From: Ignavibacteriales bacterium
Lineage (GTDB): Bacteria; Bacteroidota; Ignavibacteria; Ignavibacteriales; Ignavibacteriaceae
NCBI GenBank assembly: GCA_016700155.1
Contig: CP065001.1
Span: 186,001-250,000, forward strand
Length of the DNA stretch: 64,000 nucleotides
Direction of reading: 5' to 3'
Positions 16,824 to 26,239 of the stretch are shown here, piece by piece. Below the pieces are notes generated by a model. The model saw only the letters and a program-made list of their open reading frames with translations. It ran no database searches and was not told the DNA's origin. Each line of letters begins with the position of its first letter. Position 1 is the stretch's first letter. A program made the translations under genes and the position numbers.

Positions 16824-18047
16824 ATGAAATCAGTTATATCACTTCTCGTTCTTCTTCTTTTTATTTCCACATCTTTCCTAAAATCCCAGGATAAAAACAA
16901 AGGTGTGTTTGTTGAACCAAAGCCGGGATACTTCCAGGAAATTGAAAAAGGAATAAGTGAATTTAAAAATCCGACAAAAGAAAAAAAGAAAACATTCAGA
17001 TTGGATTTTACCGGGATGAATTATCCTCAGTCGAAAGAGGAGTTTAAATACTTCTGGCACAATGATCCGATTTCACAGGGGAACACAGGTACCTGCTGGT
17101 CTTTCTCAACAACATCATTTTTTGAATCTGAAATATTTCGTATTACAGGAAAGAAAGTTAGCCTTTCACCAATATATACTGCCTATTATGAATATATCGA
17201 GAAGGCAAAAGAGTTTGTACGAACAAGAGGCAATTCAATTGTTGAAGAAGGATCAAGTTTAAATGCGGTAATCAGAATCTATAAAACTCATGGGATTGTT
17301 CCCGCAACAGCTTGCACGGGATTGTTAACAGGACAGCAATATCACGACCATAGCGAGTTGGTAAAAGAAATTCAGACTTATCTTCAGAATGTAAAAACAA
17401 CCAATGCATGGAATGAAGAAGAGATAATCGCAGTTACAAAATCAATCCTTAATCATTACCTTGGTGAACCTGTGACCGAGGTTGAAGTTGATGGAAAAAA
17501 ACTTACACCTAAAGAATATCTCAACAACTATTTAAAACTGAATATGGATGATTACATAGATGTGCTTTCATATATGCAGCAGCCGTACTGGAAGAAAGTT
17601 GAATATGAAGTTCCTGATAATTGGTGGCACAACAAAGATTACTATAACCTGCCGCTTGAAGATTTCATGAAGATCATAAAAAATTCTATTAAGAATGGTT
17701 ATACAATTGTAATTGGCGGCGACGTTAGCGAGCCCGGCTATGATAGCTGGACCAAATGTGCAGTTGTTCCCACCTTCGATATCCCTTCAGAATATATTGA
17801 TGAATACAGCAGGCAATTCCGTTTCAGTAATTTAACAACGACTGATGATCACGGAATTCATCTTGTTGGATATGAAGTACTTGATGGCAAAACATGGTTT
17901 TTAATTAAAGACTCGGGTTCAGGTTCCCGCAACACAGGCGAAAAGGGATATTATTTTTATCATGAAGATTATGTCAAACTTAAAATGATGGACTTCATGG
18001 TTCATAAAGATATGCTGAAAGAATACCTGCCTAAATTTTCTGAATAA
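16824..18047 (+). CDS. Secreted C1-family peptidase (aminopeptidase C / bleomycin hydrolase-like)
   Basis: A 407-residue papain-fold protein with a signal peptide (MKSVISLLVLLLFISTSFLKS). The Cys site QGNTGTCWSFSTTSFFESE has both the oxyanion Gln and the catalytic Cys (about residue 93), and the His is in DDHGIHLVGYE. The position of the third residue, Asn in ENSWG of bleomycin hydrolases, reads KDSGSG here, so it is Asp and the usual Trp is lost. Secretion is also unlike the cytosolic PepC/BLMH enzymes. A rho-independent terminator follows at 18057. Peptidase activity is likely but altered; the specificity is unknown. Confidence 0.85.
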   Translation: MKSVISLLVLLLFISTSFLKSQDKNKGVFVEPKPGYFQEIEKGISEFKNPTKEKKKTFRLDFTGMNYPQSKEEFKYFWHNDPISQGNTGTCWSFSTTSFFESEIFRITGKKVSLSPIYTAYYEYIEKAKEFVRTRGNSIVEEGSSLNAVIRIYKTHGIVPATACTGLLTGQQYHDHSELVKEIQTYLQNVKTTNAWNEEEIIAVTKSILNHYLGEPVTEVEVDGKKLTPKEYLNNYLKLNMDDYIDVLSYMQQPYWKKVEYEVPDNWWHNKDYYNLPLEDFMKIIKNSIKNGYTIVIGGDVSEPGYDSWTKCAVVPTFDIPSEYIDEYSRQFRFSNLTTTDDHGIHLVGYEVLDGKTWFLIKDSGSGSRNTGEKGYYFYHEDYVKLKMMDFMVHKDMLKEYLPKFSE

Positions 18048-18056
18048 TTAAATGAG

Positions 18057-18093
18057 TGGAGTTATACAAAAATATAACTCCAATTTTTATTTT
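18057..18093 (+). terminator. Rho-independent terminator after the C1 peptidase gene
   Basis: Perfect 10-bp stem TGGAGTTATA (18057-18066) / TATAACTCCA (18073-18082), a six-base loop, then a T-rich run to 18093. It ends the upstream transcript and separates it from gatE. Confidence 0.85.
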
Positions 18094-18154
18094 CAGGTAC
18101 ATGAAACATTCTGTATTTTTGACCCGAACATTTTAAAAATTTTCTGGCTTACTT

Positions 18155-20077
18155 ATGTACGACTTCATCTTCAAACCATTCGAAGAGATGACCGAAGCAG
18201 ATTACAAAACTGTCGGTTTCAAATCAGGACTCGAAATTCATCAACAACTTTTAACTGAGAAAAAACTTTTTTGCCGTTGCCCCGCAGGTAAATACAGCAG
18301 GGATTATGATGCTGAAATATTGAGGCATATGCGTCCCACACTTTCTGAAATGGGAGTTTATGATGGTACTGCGTTAATGGAATTCAAAACAAAAAAGAAT
18401 ATCAACTACCGCATTAAACGTGAGACAGTTTGTACTTATGAAATGGATGATACTCCGCCATTTCTGATAAATGAAGATGCACTTGATATTGCAATCGGAA
18501 TCGGTATGCTTTACAACTGCAATACTGTTGATGAACTTCACATTGCACGCAAACAATATCTTGATGGAAGTATTCCCACAGGATTTCAACGTACCGCCAT
18601 TTTTGCGCTTGATGGATGGATTCCATATAAAGATGGAAAAGTTAAAATAGTTCAAATGTCGATTGAAGAAGATTCGTGCAGGGAAGTTTCTGACATCGGT
18701 CATGAAAGAGTTTATCTTACTGACCGGCTTGGAATGCCGTTGATTGAAACTGTAACCGAACCCGCCATGAAAACTCCGCAGGAAGTTGCTGAAGTTGCCT
18801 GGCAGTGCAGTAAACTTGTAAGAAGCACTCAACGAGTAAGAAGAGGAATTGGCGCAGCAAGAGAAGATGTTAATGTTAGTGTTGAAGGCGGAACAAGAGT
18901 TGAAATTAAAGGGGTGCCACAGATAGGGATGATTCCTTTGCTTACTTACAATGAAGCGATGCGTCAATGGAACTTGTTAAGATTAAGAGAGGAACTTAGA
19001 CGAAGAAAAATTACTCCCGATACTTTTAAATCCGAACATTTTGATGTGACAAATCTTCTGAAAAAAGTTCACTATGCACCACTTAAAAATGCTGTTGAAT
19101 CCGGAATGAAAGTAAACGCAGTTGTTCTTAAAGGATTTAAAGATTTACTTCACTGGCATACGCAAACTGACACATATTTCTCAAAGGAAATATCAGATAG
19201 AGTACGTGTAATTGCTTGTCTCACAAGCATACCTAACCTGATTCACTCTGATAGTAAGAGTGATACAATCACTTCATCTGACTGGCAGAAAGTTAGAAAG
19301 TTAACAAACGCATCCGACAATGATACGCTTGTAATTGTTTGGGGCAGTGAAGATGATGTTCATACTGCCGTTAAGGAAATAATCATCCGAGCGAAAGAAG
19401 CAACAATCGGAGTTCCTTCAGAAACAAGACAGGCATTAAGTGACGGCACAAACGGATTTGAAAGAATACTTCCGGGCGCAGATAGAATGTATCCTGATAC
19501 TGACCTTCCCCCTAAAAAAATTACGAAGGAAAAATTATCAGAGATAAAATCATGGCTTCCTGAACAGTTCTGGAAAAGAATAGAATGGTATATCAAACTC
19601 GGTATTCCAAAAGACACAGTTGAAGAATTATCAGTTTCAAAATATGCTGAAGTTTTTAAGAAAGCTGTAAACGACTGGAAGGTGAATCCAACAACCGTTG
19701 CTGTTATGCTAATCCAATTCCCAAAGAGATTAAAAAAGACAGGACATAATATTGATTCACTTAATGAAGAAATGTTTTTATCAGTCCTAAAAAATTATTC
19801 AGAAGGTAAGATCACCAAAGATTCACTTTATTTTACACTTCAAAATGTTCTTGAGCTTGGTATGTTTACTGATGAGGTTCTTTCAACTTCAATAAATAAA
19901 AAAGATTTTGAAAAATTATTTAAGGATGAAACGGAAAATTTCAATAAGATTGTTCTAAATAATCCTGAAAAGAAAAATTCATTGTTCATGGGAATACTGA
20001 TGAAGAAGTTGAGAGGGAAAATTCCTGCTAAAGTTGTTGCGGAGAAAATTAGTTTTGGAGATGAGGTGGTGAAATGA
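18155..20077 (+). CDS. gatE: Glu-tRNA(Gln) amidotransferase subunit E, archaeal type
   Basis: The tRNA-binding, ATP-dependent amidating subunit of GatDE, which turns Glu-tRNA(Gln) into Gln-tRNA(Gln). The cradle domain begins FKSGLEIHQQLLTEKKLFCR; RPTLSEMG, DGSIPTGFQRT, DRLGMPLIETVTEP and AAREDVNVSVEGGTRVEIKG follow. At 640 residues it is longer than GatB (about 480) because it carries the AspRS-like insertion (about 270-410) and a YqeY-like tail (about 495-640, KVNPTTVAVMLIQ), which is the GatE architecture. It overlaps gatD by four bases, so both are co-translated. In the literature GatDE is an archaeal enzyme, so its place among bacterial genes suggests transfer. No clear ribosome site; the start is supported by the homologous N-terminus. 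Confidence 0.93.
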   Translation: MYDFIFKPFEEMTEADYKTVGFKSGLEIHQQLLTEKKLFCRCPAGKYSRDYDAEILRHMRPTLSEMGVYDGTALMEFKTKKNINYRIKRETVCTYEMDDTPPFLINEDALDIAIGIGMLYNCNTVDELHIARKQYLDGSIPTGFQRTAIFALDGWIPYKDGKVKIVQMSIEEDSCREVSDIGHERVYLTDRLGMPLIETVTEPAMKTPQEVAEVAWQCSKLVRSTQRVRRGIGAAREDVNVSVEGGTRVEIKGVPQIGMIPLLTYNEAMRQWNLLRLREELRRRKITPDTFKSEHFDVTNLLKKVHYAPLKNAVESGMKVNAVVLKGFKDLLHWHTQTDTYFSKEISDRVRVIACLTSIPNLIHSDSKSDTITSSDWQKVRKLTNASDNDTLVIVWGSEDDVHTAVKEIIIRAKEATIGVPSETRQALSDGTNGFERILPGADRMYPDTDLPPKKITKEKLSEIKSWLPEQFWKRIEWYIKLGIPKDTVEELSVSKYAEVFKKAVNDWKVNPTTVAVMLIQFPKRLKKTGHNIDSLNEEMFLSVLKNYSEGKITKDSLYFTLQNVLELGMFTDEVLSTSINKKDFEKLFKDETENFNKIVLNNPEKKNSLFMGILMKKLRGKIPAKVVAEKISFGDEVVK

Positions 20078-21468
20078 CAACAATTACAAATGAAGATTAT
20101 AAAGGTTATCGCGGTGTTGCCCTTCAGACTTTACAAAGATTCAGTTCACCTGTGTGGAGTGATGTCGAAATAATAACCGGTGATGGAACTTATAAAGGAT
20201 TGATTCTTCCCCGATCTGAAACTGCCGATCAATTTCATATTGTCATTAAAATGCCAATTGGCTATAACATCGGAATTGCTGCTGAAAAAATTAAAGATAT
20301 AAAAATAAATGGAAGACGCGAGGCTAAGTATAAAATACCTGAAAAAGATTTTCCATACGATCCTAAGAAACCTCGCGTTAAACTATTTGGAACCGGAGGA
20401 ACTATTGCATCCAGGTTGGATTATCGAACCGGGGCCGTTATACCAGCTTTCTCTCCCGGCGAACTTTACGGGTCTGTTCCTGAGCTGGCTGATATTTGTA
20501 ATCTTGAAACTGAAAAACTTTACGGGGAGTTTAGTGAAAACATCGGACCGAAACATTGGAAAGGTGTTGCTGAAGCAATTGGAAAAGAAATTGAAAAGGG
20601 TGTACGGGGAATTGTAATCGGGCACGGAACGGACATTATGCATCATACAGCAGCTGCTTTATCTTTTATGGTGCAGGATTCTCCGGTTCCTATTGTTATG
20701 GTTGGCTCTCAGCGTTCAAGTGATCGTCCTTCATCTGATGCAGCGCTAAACTTAATTCATTCTGTAAAGACAGCCACCGAGAGTGATATAGCTGAGGTAA
20801 TGGTTTGTATGTTTGGTCCAACTTCTGACATTTACGGATTGCTTCATCGAGGAACACGTGTAAGAAAAATGCATTCAAGTTATCGGTCTACATTTAGAAC
20901 AATTGGTGATATTCCTATTGCAACTGTCAGTCGTGAAAATATTACTCCTTTAAGAGAAGATTATAAACGAAGAAGAAATGATAAAGATGTAAAAATAAAC
21001 GCTGTGTTTGAAGAGAAAGTTTCGATCGTTTACTATTATCCTAATATGCAGCCGGATATTATTGATTCCCTGGTTGATAATGGTTATAAAGGAATTGTTA
21101 TTGCGGGTACCGGGCTTGGACACGTTAATAAACCTATGTATCCGGCACTTAAACGTGCGAAGGAGAAAGGGGTTGCTGTTTACATGACTGTTCAAACACT
21201 TTGGGGTTATGTGCAGATGTATGTTTACGATACCGGAAGAGATATGATGGAACTTGGTGTTGTTCCCGCAGCCAATATGCTTCCTGAAGTTGCGTATGTA
21301 AAACTCGGGTGGGCGCTTGGGCAAACAAGTGATCTTCAAAAAGTTAAGGAGATAATGTTAACGCCTATTGCCGGTGAAATAACTGAACGTGAACCAAGCA
21401 ACGGTTATTTAATTTACCAGGGGGGTTTACCTGAAGTGGAAGAGTTTATTAAGCAGTATAGGAAGTAA
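20074..21468 (+). CDS. gatD: Glu-tRNA(Gln) amidotransferase subunit D, archaeal type
   Basis: The glutaminase subunit of GatDE, 464 residues, related to type I L-asparaginases. An N-terminal SH3-like domain (about 1-85) is followed by the asparaginase domain with the first catalytic Thr in KLFGTGGTIASR (about residues 109-120) and the second site in IGHGTDIMHHTAA. It releases ammonia from Gln for GatE. The N-terminal domain and length separate it from plain asparaginases, which are about 330 residues. Its start overlaps the gatE stop (ATGA). A hairpin terminator follows at 21474. Confidence 0.94.
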   Translation: MTTITNEDYKGYRGVALQTLQRFSSPVWSDVEIITGDGTYKGLILPRSETADQFHIVIKMPIGYNIGIAAEKIKDIKINGRREAKYKIPEKDFPYDPKKPRVKLFGTGGTIASRLDYRTGAVIPAFSPGELYGSVPELADICNLETEKLYGEFSENIGPKHWKGVAEAIGKEIEKGVRGIVIGHGTDIMHHTAAALSFMVQDSPVPIVMVGSQRSSDRPSSDAALNLIHSVKTATESDIAEVMVCMFGPTSDIYGLLHRGTRVRKMHSSYRSTFRTIGDIPIATVSRENITPLREDYKRRRNDKDVKINAVFEEKVSIVYYYPNMQPDIIDSLVDNGYKGIVIAGTGLGHVNKPMYPALKRAKEKGVAVYMTVQTLWGYVQMYVYDTGRDMMELGVVPAANMLPEVAYVKLGWALGQTSDLQKVKEIMLTPIAGEITEREPSNGYLIYQGGLPEVEEFIKQYRK

Positions 21469-21473
21469 AATTT

Positions 21474-21506
21474 ATGAGGACCAAAATTATTTTGATCCTC
21501 ATTTTT
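21474..21506. terminator. Bidirectional terminator between gatD and amt
   Basis: Stem ATGAGGACCAAA / TTTGATCCTCAT with a single mismatch and a short A/T loop, flanked by T-runs on the plus side and A-runs on the other. It lies between convergent genes and can serve both. Confidence 0.75.
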
Positions 21507-21515
21507 GATTAATGA

Positions 21516-22736
21516 TTATTCCTGCTCATAAGCTATTTCACCGTGAAGTGAATTATCCAGACCTGTTTCTTCTTCCTGTTTTGTTACTTTAACAGGAGTT
21601 ATAAAATTAATCAACCAGAGTGCTACATAAGTAAAGATAAAACAATAGGCTCCTACAACGATTACACTTATTAACTGTTTCCATAGAAATTCTAAATTAC
21701 CTCCGGCAAATAGTCCGTTGGAGGTTACAATCGGATTTACTGATGAAGATGCGAACAGACCAAGTAAAATTACGCCTATTGTACCGCCAACGCCGTGAAC
21801 TCCCCAAACATCAAGTGCATCATCCCAATGAAGTTTATTTTTCAAACTTACAGCAAAGTAACAAACGATACCAGCAATTATTCCGATAATAGCGGCGTGT
21901 TGAACAGTAACAAATCCTGCTGCAGGTGTAATCGTTGCAAGCCCTGCTACGGCACCCGTAAGTAGCCCGACAAATTTTGGTTTCTTTTCAAGGAACCATG
22001 CAAGGAATAACCAGACTATTGCTGCAAATGATGCAGCGACGTCTGTGTTTAGAAATGCTGTTGCGGTGATTGCATCGACTTGTAATTCACTTCCTGCATT
22101 AAAACCGTACCATCCGAACCAGAGTAATCCAGTACCTAATGCAACAAGCGGAATGCTGTGCGGACCTCTTTCAATAATATTTCGTTTACCCACATAAAAT
22201 ACCGATGCAAGTGCTGCCATACCTGCGCTTGCGTGAACAACAATTCCACCTGCAAAATCAAGAACTCCCCATGTTGCTAACAGACCACCTCCCCAAACCA
22301 TGTGAACAAGAGGGAAGTAAACAAAAATTAGCCAGAGTGTGAGGAAGATCATGTAAGCAGGGAACTTCACCCTGTTAGTGAAAGCTCCGGTAATTAATGC
22401 AGGAGTTATAATTGCGAACATCATTTGGTATGCTGCAAAAACATAAAGTGGAATTTGATTATTCCCTGTAAATGCAGTATTAAGATCAGTGCCGTTAAAG
22501 AATGCCATATCAAAGTTTCCGATCAAGCCGCCTTCACCGCCGCTGAAGCATAGTGAATAACCGAATGCAAACCAGATAACAGTTGTCCATCCCAATGAAA
22601 CAAAACTCTGGATCATTATTGCGAGTACATTTTTTCTTCCAACCAATCCGCCATAAAAGAATGCGAGACCAGGTGTCATTAACATAACAAGGCTTGTTGC
22701 AATAAGCATAAAGCCGGTACTGCCAGTGTCGAACAT
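21516..22736 (-). CDS. amtB: Ammonium transporter, Amt family
   Basis: An integral membrane ammonium channel of 406 residues with about eleven membrane helices and no cleavable leader. MTPGLAFFYGGLVGRKN is the first-helix signature, the twin pore histidines fall in GIVVHASAGMAAL and DVWGVHGVGGTIG, and the C-terminal tail has the short acidic segment ETGLDNSLHGEIAYE that contacts PII proteins in relatives. No glnK/PII gene is next to it. It lies 24 bases after a porin-like gene and has a strong AAAGGAG ribosome site; the two are probably one operon for ammonium uptake. Confidence 0.96.
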   Translation of the reverse strand: MFDTGSTGFMLIATSLVMLMTPGLAFFYGGLVGRKNVLAIMIQSFVSLGWTTVIWFAFGYSLCFSGGEGGLIGNFDMAFFNGTDLNTAFTGNNQIPLYVFAAYQMMFAIITPALITGAFTNRVKFPAYMIFLTLWLIFVYFPLVHMVWGGGLLATWGVLDFAGGIVVHASAGMAALASVFYVGKRNIIERGPHSIPLVALGTGLLWFGWYGFNAGSELQVDAITATAFLNTDVAASFAAIVWLFLAWFLEKKPKFVGLLTGAVAGLATITPAAGFVTVQHAAIIGIIAGIVCYFAVSLKNKLHWDDALDVWGVHGVGGTIGVILLGLFASSSVNPIVTSNGLFAGGNLEFLWKQLISVIVVGAYCFIFTYVALWLINFITPVKVTKQEEETGLDNSLHGEIAYEQE

Positions 22737-22760
22737 AATTACTCCTTTAAAAATTTATTT

Positions 22761-23495
22761 TTAAAACATTAATCCAAATACCAAATATGTTGTTTCAGTA
22801 TTTGGGTTGCCGATAAATGAAACCGAAACGGGTAAAGAATATTCTTCGGTGATCTTTACAGACTTTGATGCTTTAACACCAACATTAATGAGATTCAATT
22901 TTTCAGAACCATAGTAGAAAGGATTTTCTGCACTGCCGGTTGTGCCGCCGACAAAAAAGTTTAATGATACATCCTGAACTTCAACAGGATAATCTGCCTG
23001 GAAGTAAATGTTATTACCAGCATCATTATAAAAATTCAAATATCCACTTAAAGTTATTGGAAAACATTCCGGACCTTTTACACTTAATCCGGCTTCAATA
23101 ACATGTGCGCCCGGTCCATCCGGATCGTCATAATCATTAAAGTTTCCCCATTTTATTCCGGCAATGGCAAAATAGTAATCAGTAATAAGTGCAGTAACGC
23201 TCATACCATTGTTGAAACAATGTGTATATCCAAGCCATGTATCTAACTCTTGTCCTAATGCTGATTTTGTATTTGAAGGATCACTTGAAAGGCTGTATGA
23301 ACCCCAGAATCCGAGGCTGAAACCATAAGCGGAAAATGTTAGCGCAGGTTGAATGTTAACCGCGTCATTAACATTTAAACCACGCCAGATATACCTGCTG
23401 ACTAATTCGGCATTTAGGTTTGTTTCAAATTCCTGTGCAAACATAGATGTTGAACACAATAACAGAACAATGAAAAAAAGAATTTTGCGAATCAT
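22761..23495 (-). CDS. Outer-membrane beta-barrel protein (TorF-family putative porin)
   Basis: A 244-residue protein with a clear signal peptide (MIRKILFFIVLLLCSTSMFAQ) and a beta-rich, aromatic-ending body typical of outer-membrane barrels (SRYIWRGLN, LGYTHCFNNG, C-terminal YLVFGLMF). The SRYIWRG start is shared with the TorF/putative porin group. A very strong AAAGGAGGAG site precedes the ATG. Being directly upstream of amt, it may admit ammonium or another small solute through the outer membrane; that role is inferred from position only. Confidence 0.75.
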   Translation of the reverse strand: MIRKILFFIVLLLCSTSMFAQEFETNLNAELVSRYIWRGLNVNDAVNIQPALTFSAYGFSLGFWGSYSLSSDPSNTKSALGQELDTWLGYTHCFNNGMSVTALITDYYFAIAGIKWGNFNDYDDPDGPGAHVIEAGLSVKGPECFPITLSGYLNFYNDAGNNIYFQADYPVEVQDVSLNFFVGGTTGSAENPFYYGSEKLNLINVGVKASKSVKITEEYSLPVSVSFIGNPNTETTYLVFGLMF

Positions 23496-23760
23496 TTAAT
23501 CTCCTCCTTTTTGTATATGGGAATTGTTTGAGATGGTGTAAGAGGTTTGAATAATATGTGTTATTGATTTCCATAAAAAACAACCGTTACAATAATAACC
23601 GGACGATTTTACGATTGCATTTTTGTAATCAACAAGTGCAACATATACACAATGAGCGAGAAGCTGTCAAATAGAATTAATTTTTAATCTTTGTTTGAGA
23701 ATCATTATACCAGTAAGTTTGAACAGCTAATTTTTTTATTTCCGGGGAAGATCGGATCTT

Positions 23761-24528
23761 GTGCGAAAAATATTGATTGTTCACGGTTTACCCGATCAGG
23801 AAACCTCATATAAAGAAACTCTGAAAGCTGAAGGATTCAACACTTATCTTACAGCAGGCGAAAAAAACGGTATTAGCATTGCCGTAACCTACCTGCCTGA
23901 TATTATAATCTGTGACATCTGTAATCCGGAATCAGAATTGAAAGTTGTTAAAGAACTTTCTCATAACAACGCAACCTTATCAATACCCTTAATAGTTTTA
24001 ACAGATATAAAACAATTGATCCATTCAAGAACACTTATGGAACTTGGTGCTGATGATGTAATAGTAAAACCGGTTGCAGGTGAACCTGTTTTAAAATCAA
24101 TTCAAAGCAGGTTAAAAAAGTTAGAAGCGTTAAAGGAAAAATTAATTTACAAACTGACATATATTGAAAGTGAAAATAAAACTGCTCAAAAGAAAAATGA
24201 TCATCTGCTGATAAAAATCGGCAACGATCTGAAGTTCATTGAATACAGCAGTATTGTCTATATAATTGCGCTTAAAGAATACACCAAACTTGTGCTGGAA
24301 GATGGCTGCAAATTAATAGTAAGGAAATCCATCCGTAACTGGATAGATACACTGCCCCCGAAAGATTTTTTAAGGATTCACAGGGCAACTATAGTAAACA
24401 TCTGGCATCTTCAAAAAATTGAAAAGTGTGGTTTGAGAAGTTACTGCGTTTATATGAAAAACATTTCCAAACCTTTCCAGTTAAGCCAGCGCTACGGAAA
24501 TATTATGCGAAAAACCTTTAAAGGGTAA
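23761..24528 (+). CDS. Response regulator with LytTR DNA-binding domain, atypical receiver
   Basis: A 255-residue regulator. Residues 1-120 form a CheY-like receiver with the phosphoacceptor candidate D52 (IIICDICNPE), T81 and K103 (VIVKP). The acidic pair that holds Mg2+ in normal receivers is missing: the first strand reads ILIVHGLPDQ rather than ILIVDDE. A coiled linker (about 120-148) leads to a LytTR domain with FLRIHRATIVNIWHLQKI. The GTG start abuts a short palindrome (AAGATC-G-GATCTT, 23748-23760). No partner kinase is adjacent. It is divergent from the porin-amt pair over a 265-base gap and might regulate it. Confidence 0.85.
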   Translation: MRKILIVHGLPDQETSYKETLKAEGFNTYLTAGEKNGISIAVTYLPDIIICDICNPESELKVVKELSHNNATLSIPLIVLTDIKQLIHSRTLMELGADDVIVKPVAGEPVLKSIQSRLKKLEALKEKLIYKLTYIESENKTAQKKNDHLLIKIGNDLKFIEYSSIVYIIALKEYTKLVLEDGCKLIVRKSIRNWIDTLPPKDFLRIHRATIVNIWHLQKIEKCGLRSYCVYMKNISKPFQLSQRYGNIMRKTFKG

Positions 24529-24535
24529 TGCAGTT

Positions 24536-26221
24536 TCAACTTCTTGTCAAATGCCTGTACTTAATCCTGTGTGGTTGATCGGCATCGACACCTAATCGCT
24601 CTTTACGTTTTTCTTCATACTCAGTATAGTTTCCGTCAAACCAAACTGCTTTGCTGTCACCTTCAAATGCGAGTATATGTGTTGCGATTCTGTCTAAGAA
24701 CCACCTGTCGTGACTTATAACCAAAACACAACCTGCAAATTTTTCAATTCCTTCTTCAAGTGCGCGTAGAGTGTTCACGTCTAGATCATTTGTCGGTTCA
24801 TCAAGAAGAATAACATTTGCACCTTGCTTTAACATCATAGCAAGATGAACGCGGTTACGTTCGCCGCCAGATAATGCTGCGACTTTTTTCTGCTGGTCAC
24901 CACCGGAAAAATTAAACTGCGCAACATAAGCGCGTGAGTTAACCTGCCTTGTACCAAGCATTATAGTATCTTCGCCACCGGAGATTAATTCCCAAATACT
25001 TTTTTCGGGATTAAGTGCGTCTCTTGATTGATCGACATAAGACAGTTTTACTGTTGAACCGATTTTGAGATTTCCTTTATCAGGATTTTCCAACCCTGTT
25101 ATCATTTTAAATAGGGTTGTTTTACCCGCGCCGTTTGGTCCTATAATTCCAACTACTGCGCCAGGAGGAATTGAGAATGTTAAATCATCAATTAAAATAT
25201 TATCTCCGTATGCTTTGGAAATATTTTCACATTCAATTACTACATCACCTAATCTTTCCGCAACAGGAATGTATAGTTGAAGTTCTTTCTGTGATTTTTC
25301 TTTTTCATCTTTTAAAAGATTTTCATAAGAAGTAATTCTTGACTTTGATTTTGCGTGACGGGCTTTAGGACTCATTCTTATCCACTCAAGTTCACGCCGT
25401 AAAGTTTTTTGTCTTTGACTTTCCTGTTTCTCTTCAACTCTAAGCCGTTCCTGTTTTTGTTCCAGCCACGAAGAATAATTTCCTTTCCATGGGATTCCTT
25501 CACCTCTGTCAAGTTCAAGAATCCAGCCTGCAACATTGTCAAGAAAATATCTGTCGTGTGTAACTGCTATAACTGTACCTTCATATTTTTGAAGATGATG
25601 TTCAAGCCATGCAACTGTTTCAGCGTCAAGATGGTTTGTCGGTTCATCAAGCAAAAGTATATCAGGCTTTTGAAGAAGTAATCTGCACAACGCAACTCGT
25701 CTTCTTTCCCCGCCTGAAAGAACTTTAACATTCATCTCACCTGGTGGACACCTCAACGCATCCATTGCCATTTCAAGGCGCGAATCAAGATCCCATCCTC
25801 CCATTGCTTCAAGTTTTTCCTGAACTTCACCTTGATGCTCTAGCAGTTTTGTCATTTCATCATCATCCATTGGTTCAGAAAATTTTTCTGTTATTGCATT
25901 GTATTCTTTTAACAGGTCAACAACTTCCTGAACTCCTTCCTCAACAATTTCTTTTACAGTTTTATTATCATCAAGTAAAGGTTCCTGCTCAAGGTAACCA
26001 ATGGTATGACCGGGAGAAAGAACTGTTTCGCCATTAAAATTTTTGTCAACCCCGGAAAGAATTTTTAGCAGTGATGATTTACCGGAGCCATTTAATCCTA
26101 TCACGCCGATCTTTGCACCGTAAAAGTATGATAGGTAAATATCTTTAAGAACAGGTTTATTGTTATAAAACTTACTTACTCCGATCATGGAGTAAATTAT
26201 TTTGTTTACTTCGTTGCTCAT
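24536..26221 (-). CDS. ettA: ABC-F protein EttA (energy-dependent translational throttle)
   Basis: A ribosome-associated ABC-F ATPase of 561 residues with two complete nucleotide-binding domains. Walker A sites: GLNGSGKSSLL and GPNGAGKTTLF; signatures: LSGGERRRVALCRLL and LSGGERNRVHLAMML; Walker B: ILLLDEPTNHLD and VILLDEPTNDLD. The EttA-type arm and linker (REL.WIRMSPKARHAKSKSR) lie between them, and the length matches E. coli EttA (about 555). It has no membrane domain. It gates the first peptide bond according to the energy state. Stands alone, convergent with the LytTR gene. Confidence 0.95.
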   Translation of the reverse strand: MSNEVNKIIYSMIGVSKFYNNKPVLKDIYLSYFYGAKIGVIGLNGSGKSSLLKILSGVDKNFNGETVLSPGHTIGYLEQEPLLDDNKTVKEIVEEGVQEVVDLLKEYNAITEKFSEPMDDDEMTKLLEHQGEVQEKLEAMGGWDLDSRLEMAMDALRCPPGEMNVKVLSGGERRRVALCRLLLQKPDILLLDEPTNHLDAETVAWLEHHLQKYEGTVIAVTHDRYFLDNVAGWILELDRGEGIPWKGNYSSWLEQKQERLRVEEKQESQRQKTLRRELEWIRMSPKARHAKSKSRITSYENLLKDEKEKSQKELQLYIPVAERLGDVVIECENISKAYGDNILIDDLTFSIPPGAVVGIIGPNGAGKTTLFKMITGLENPDKGNLKIGSTVKLSYVDQSRDALNPEKSIWELISGGEDTIMLGTRQVNSRAYVAQFNFSGGDQQKKVAALSGGERNRVHLAMMLKQGANVILLDEPTNDLDVNTLRALEEGIEKFAGCVLVISHDRWFLDRIATHILAFEGDSKAVWFDGNYTEYEEKRKERLGVDADQPHRIKYRHLTRS

Positions 26222-26239
26222 TAAGGCTTTCTTATATAT

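Noticed and set aside
18374..18967. A 197-codon open frame on the minus strand
   Set aside because: It lies wholly inside gatE, has an unbalanced His/Asn/Phe/Ser composition typical of antisense shadow frames and shows no family motif.
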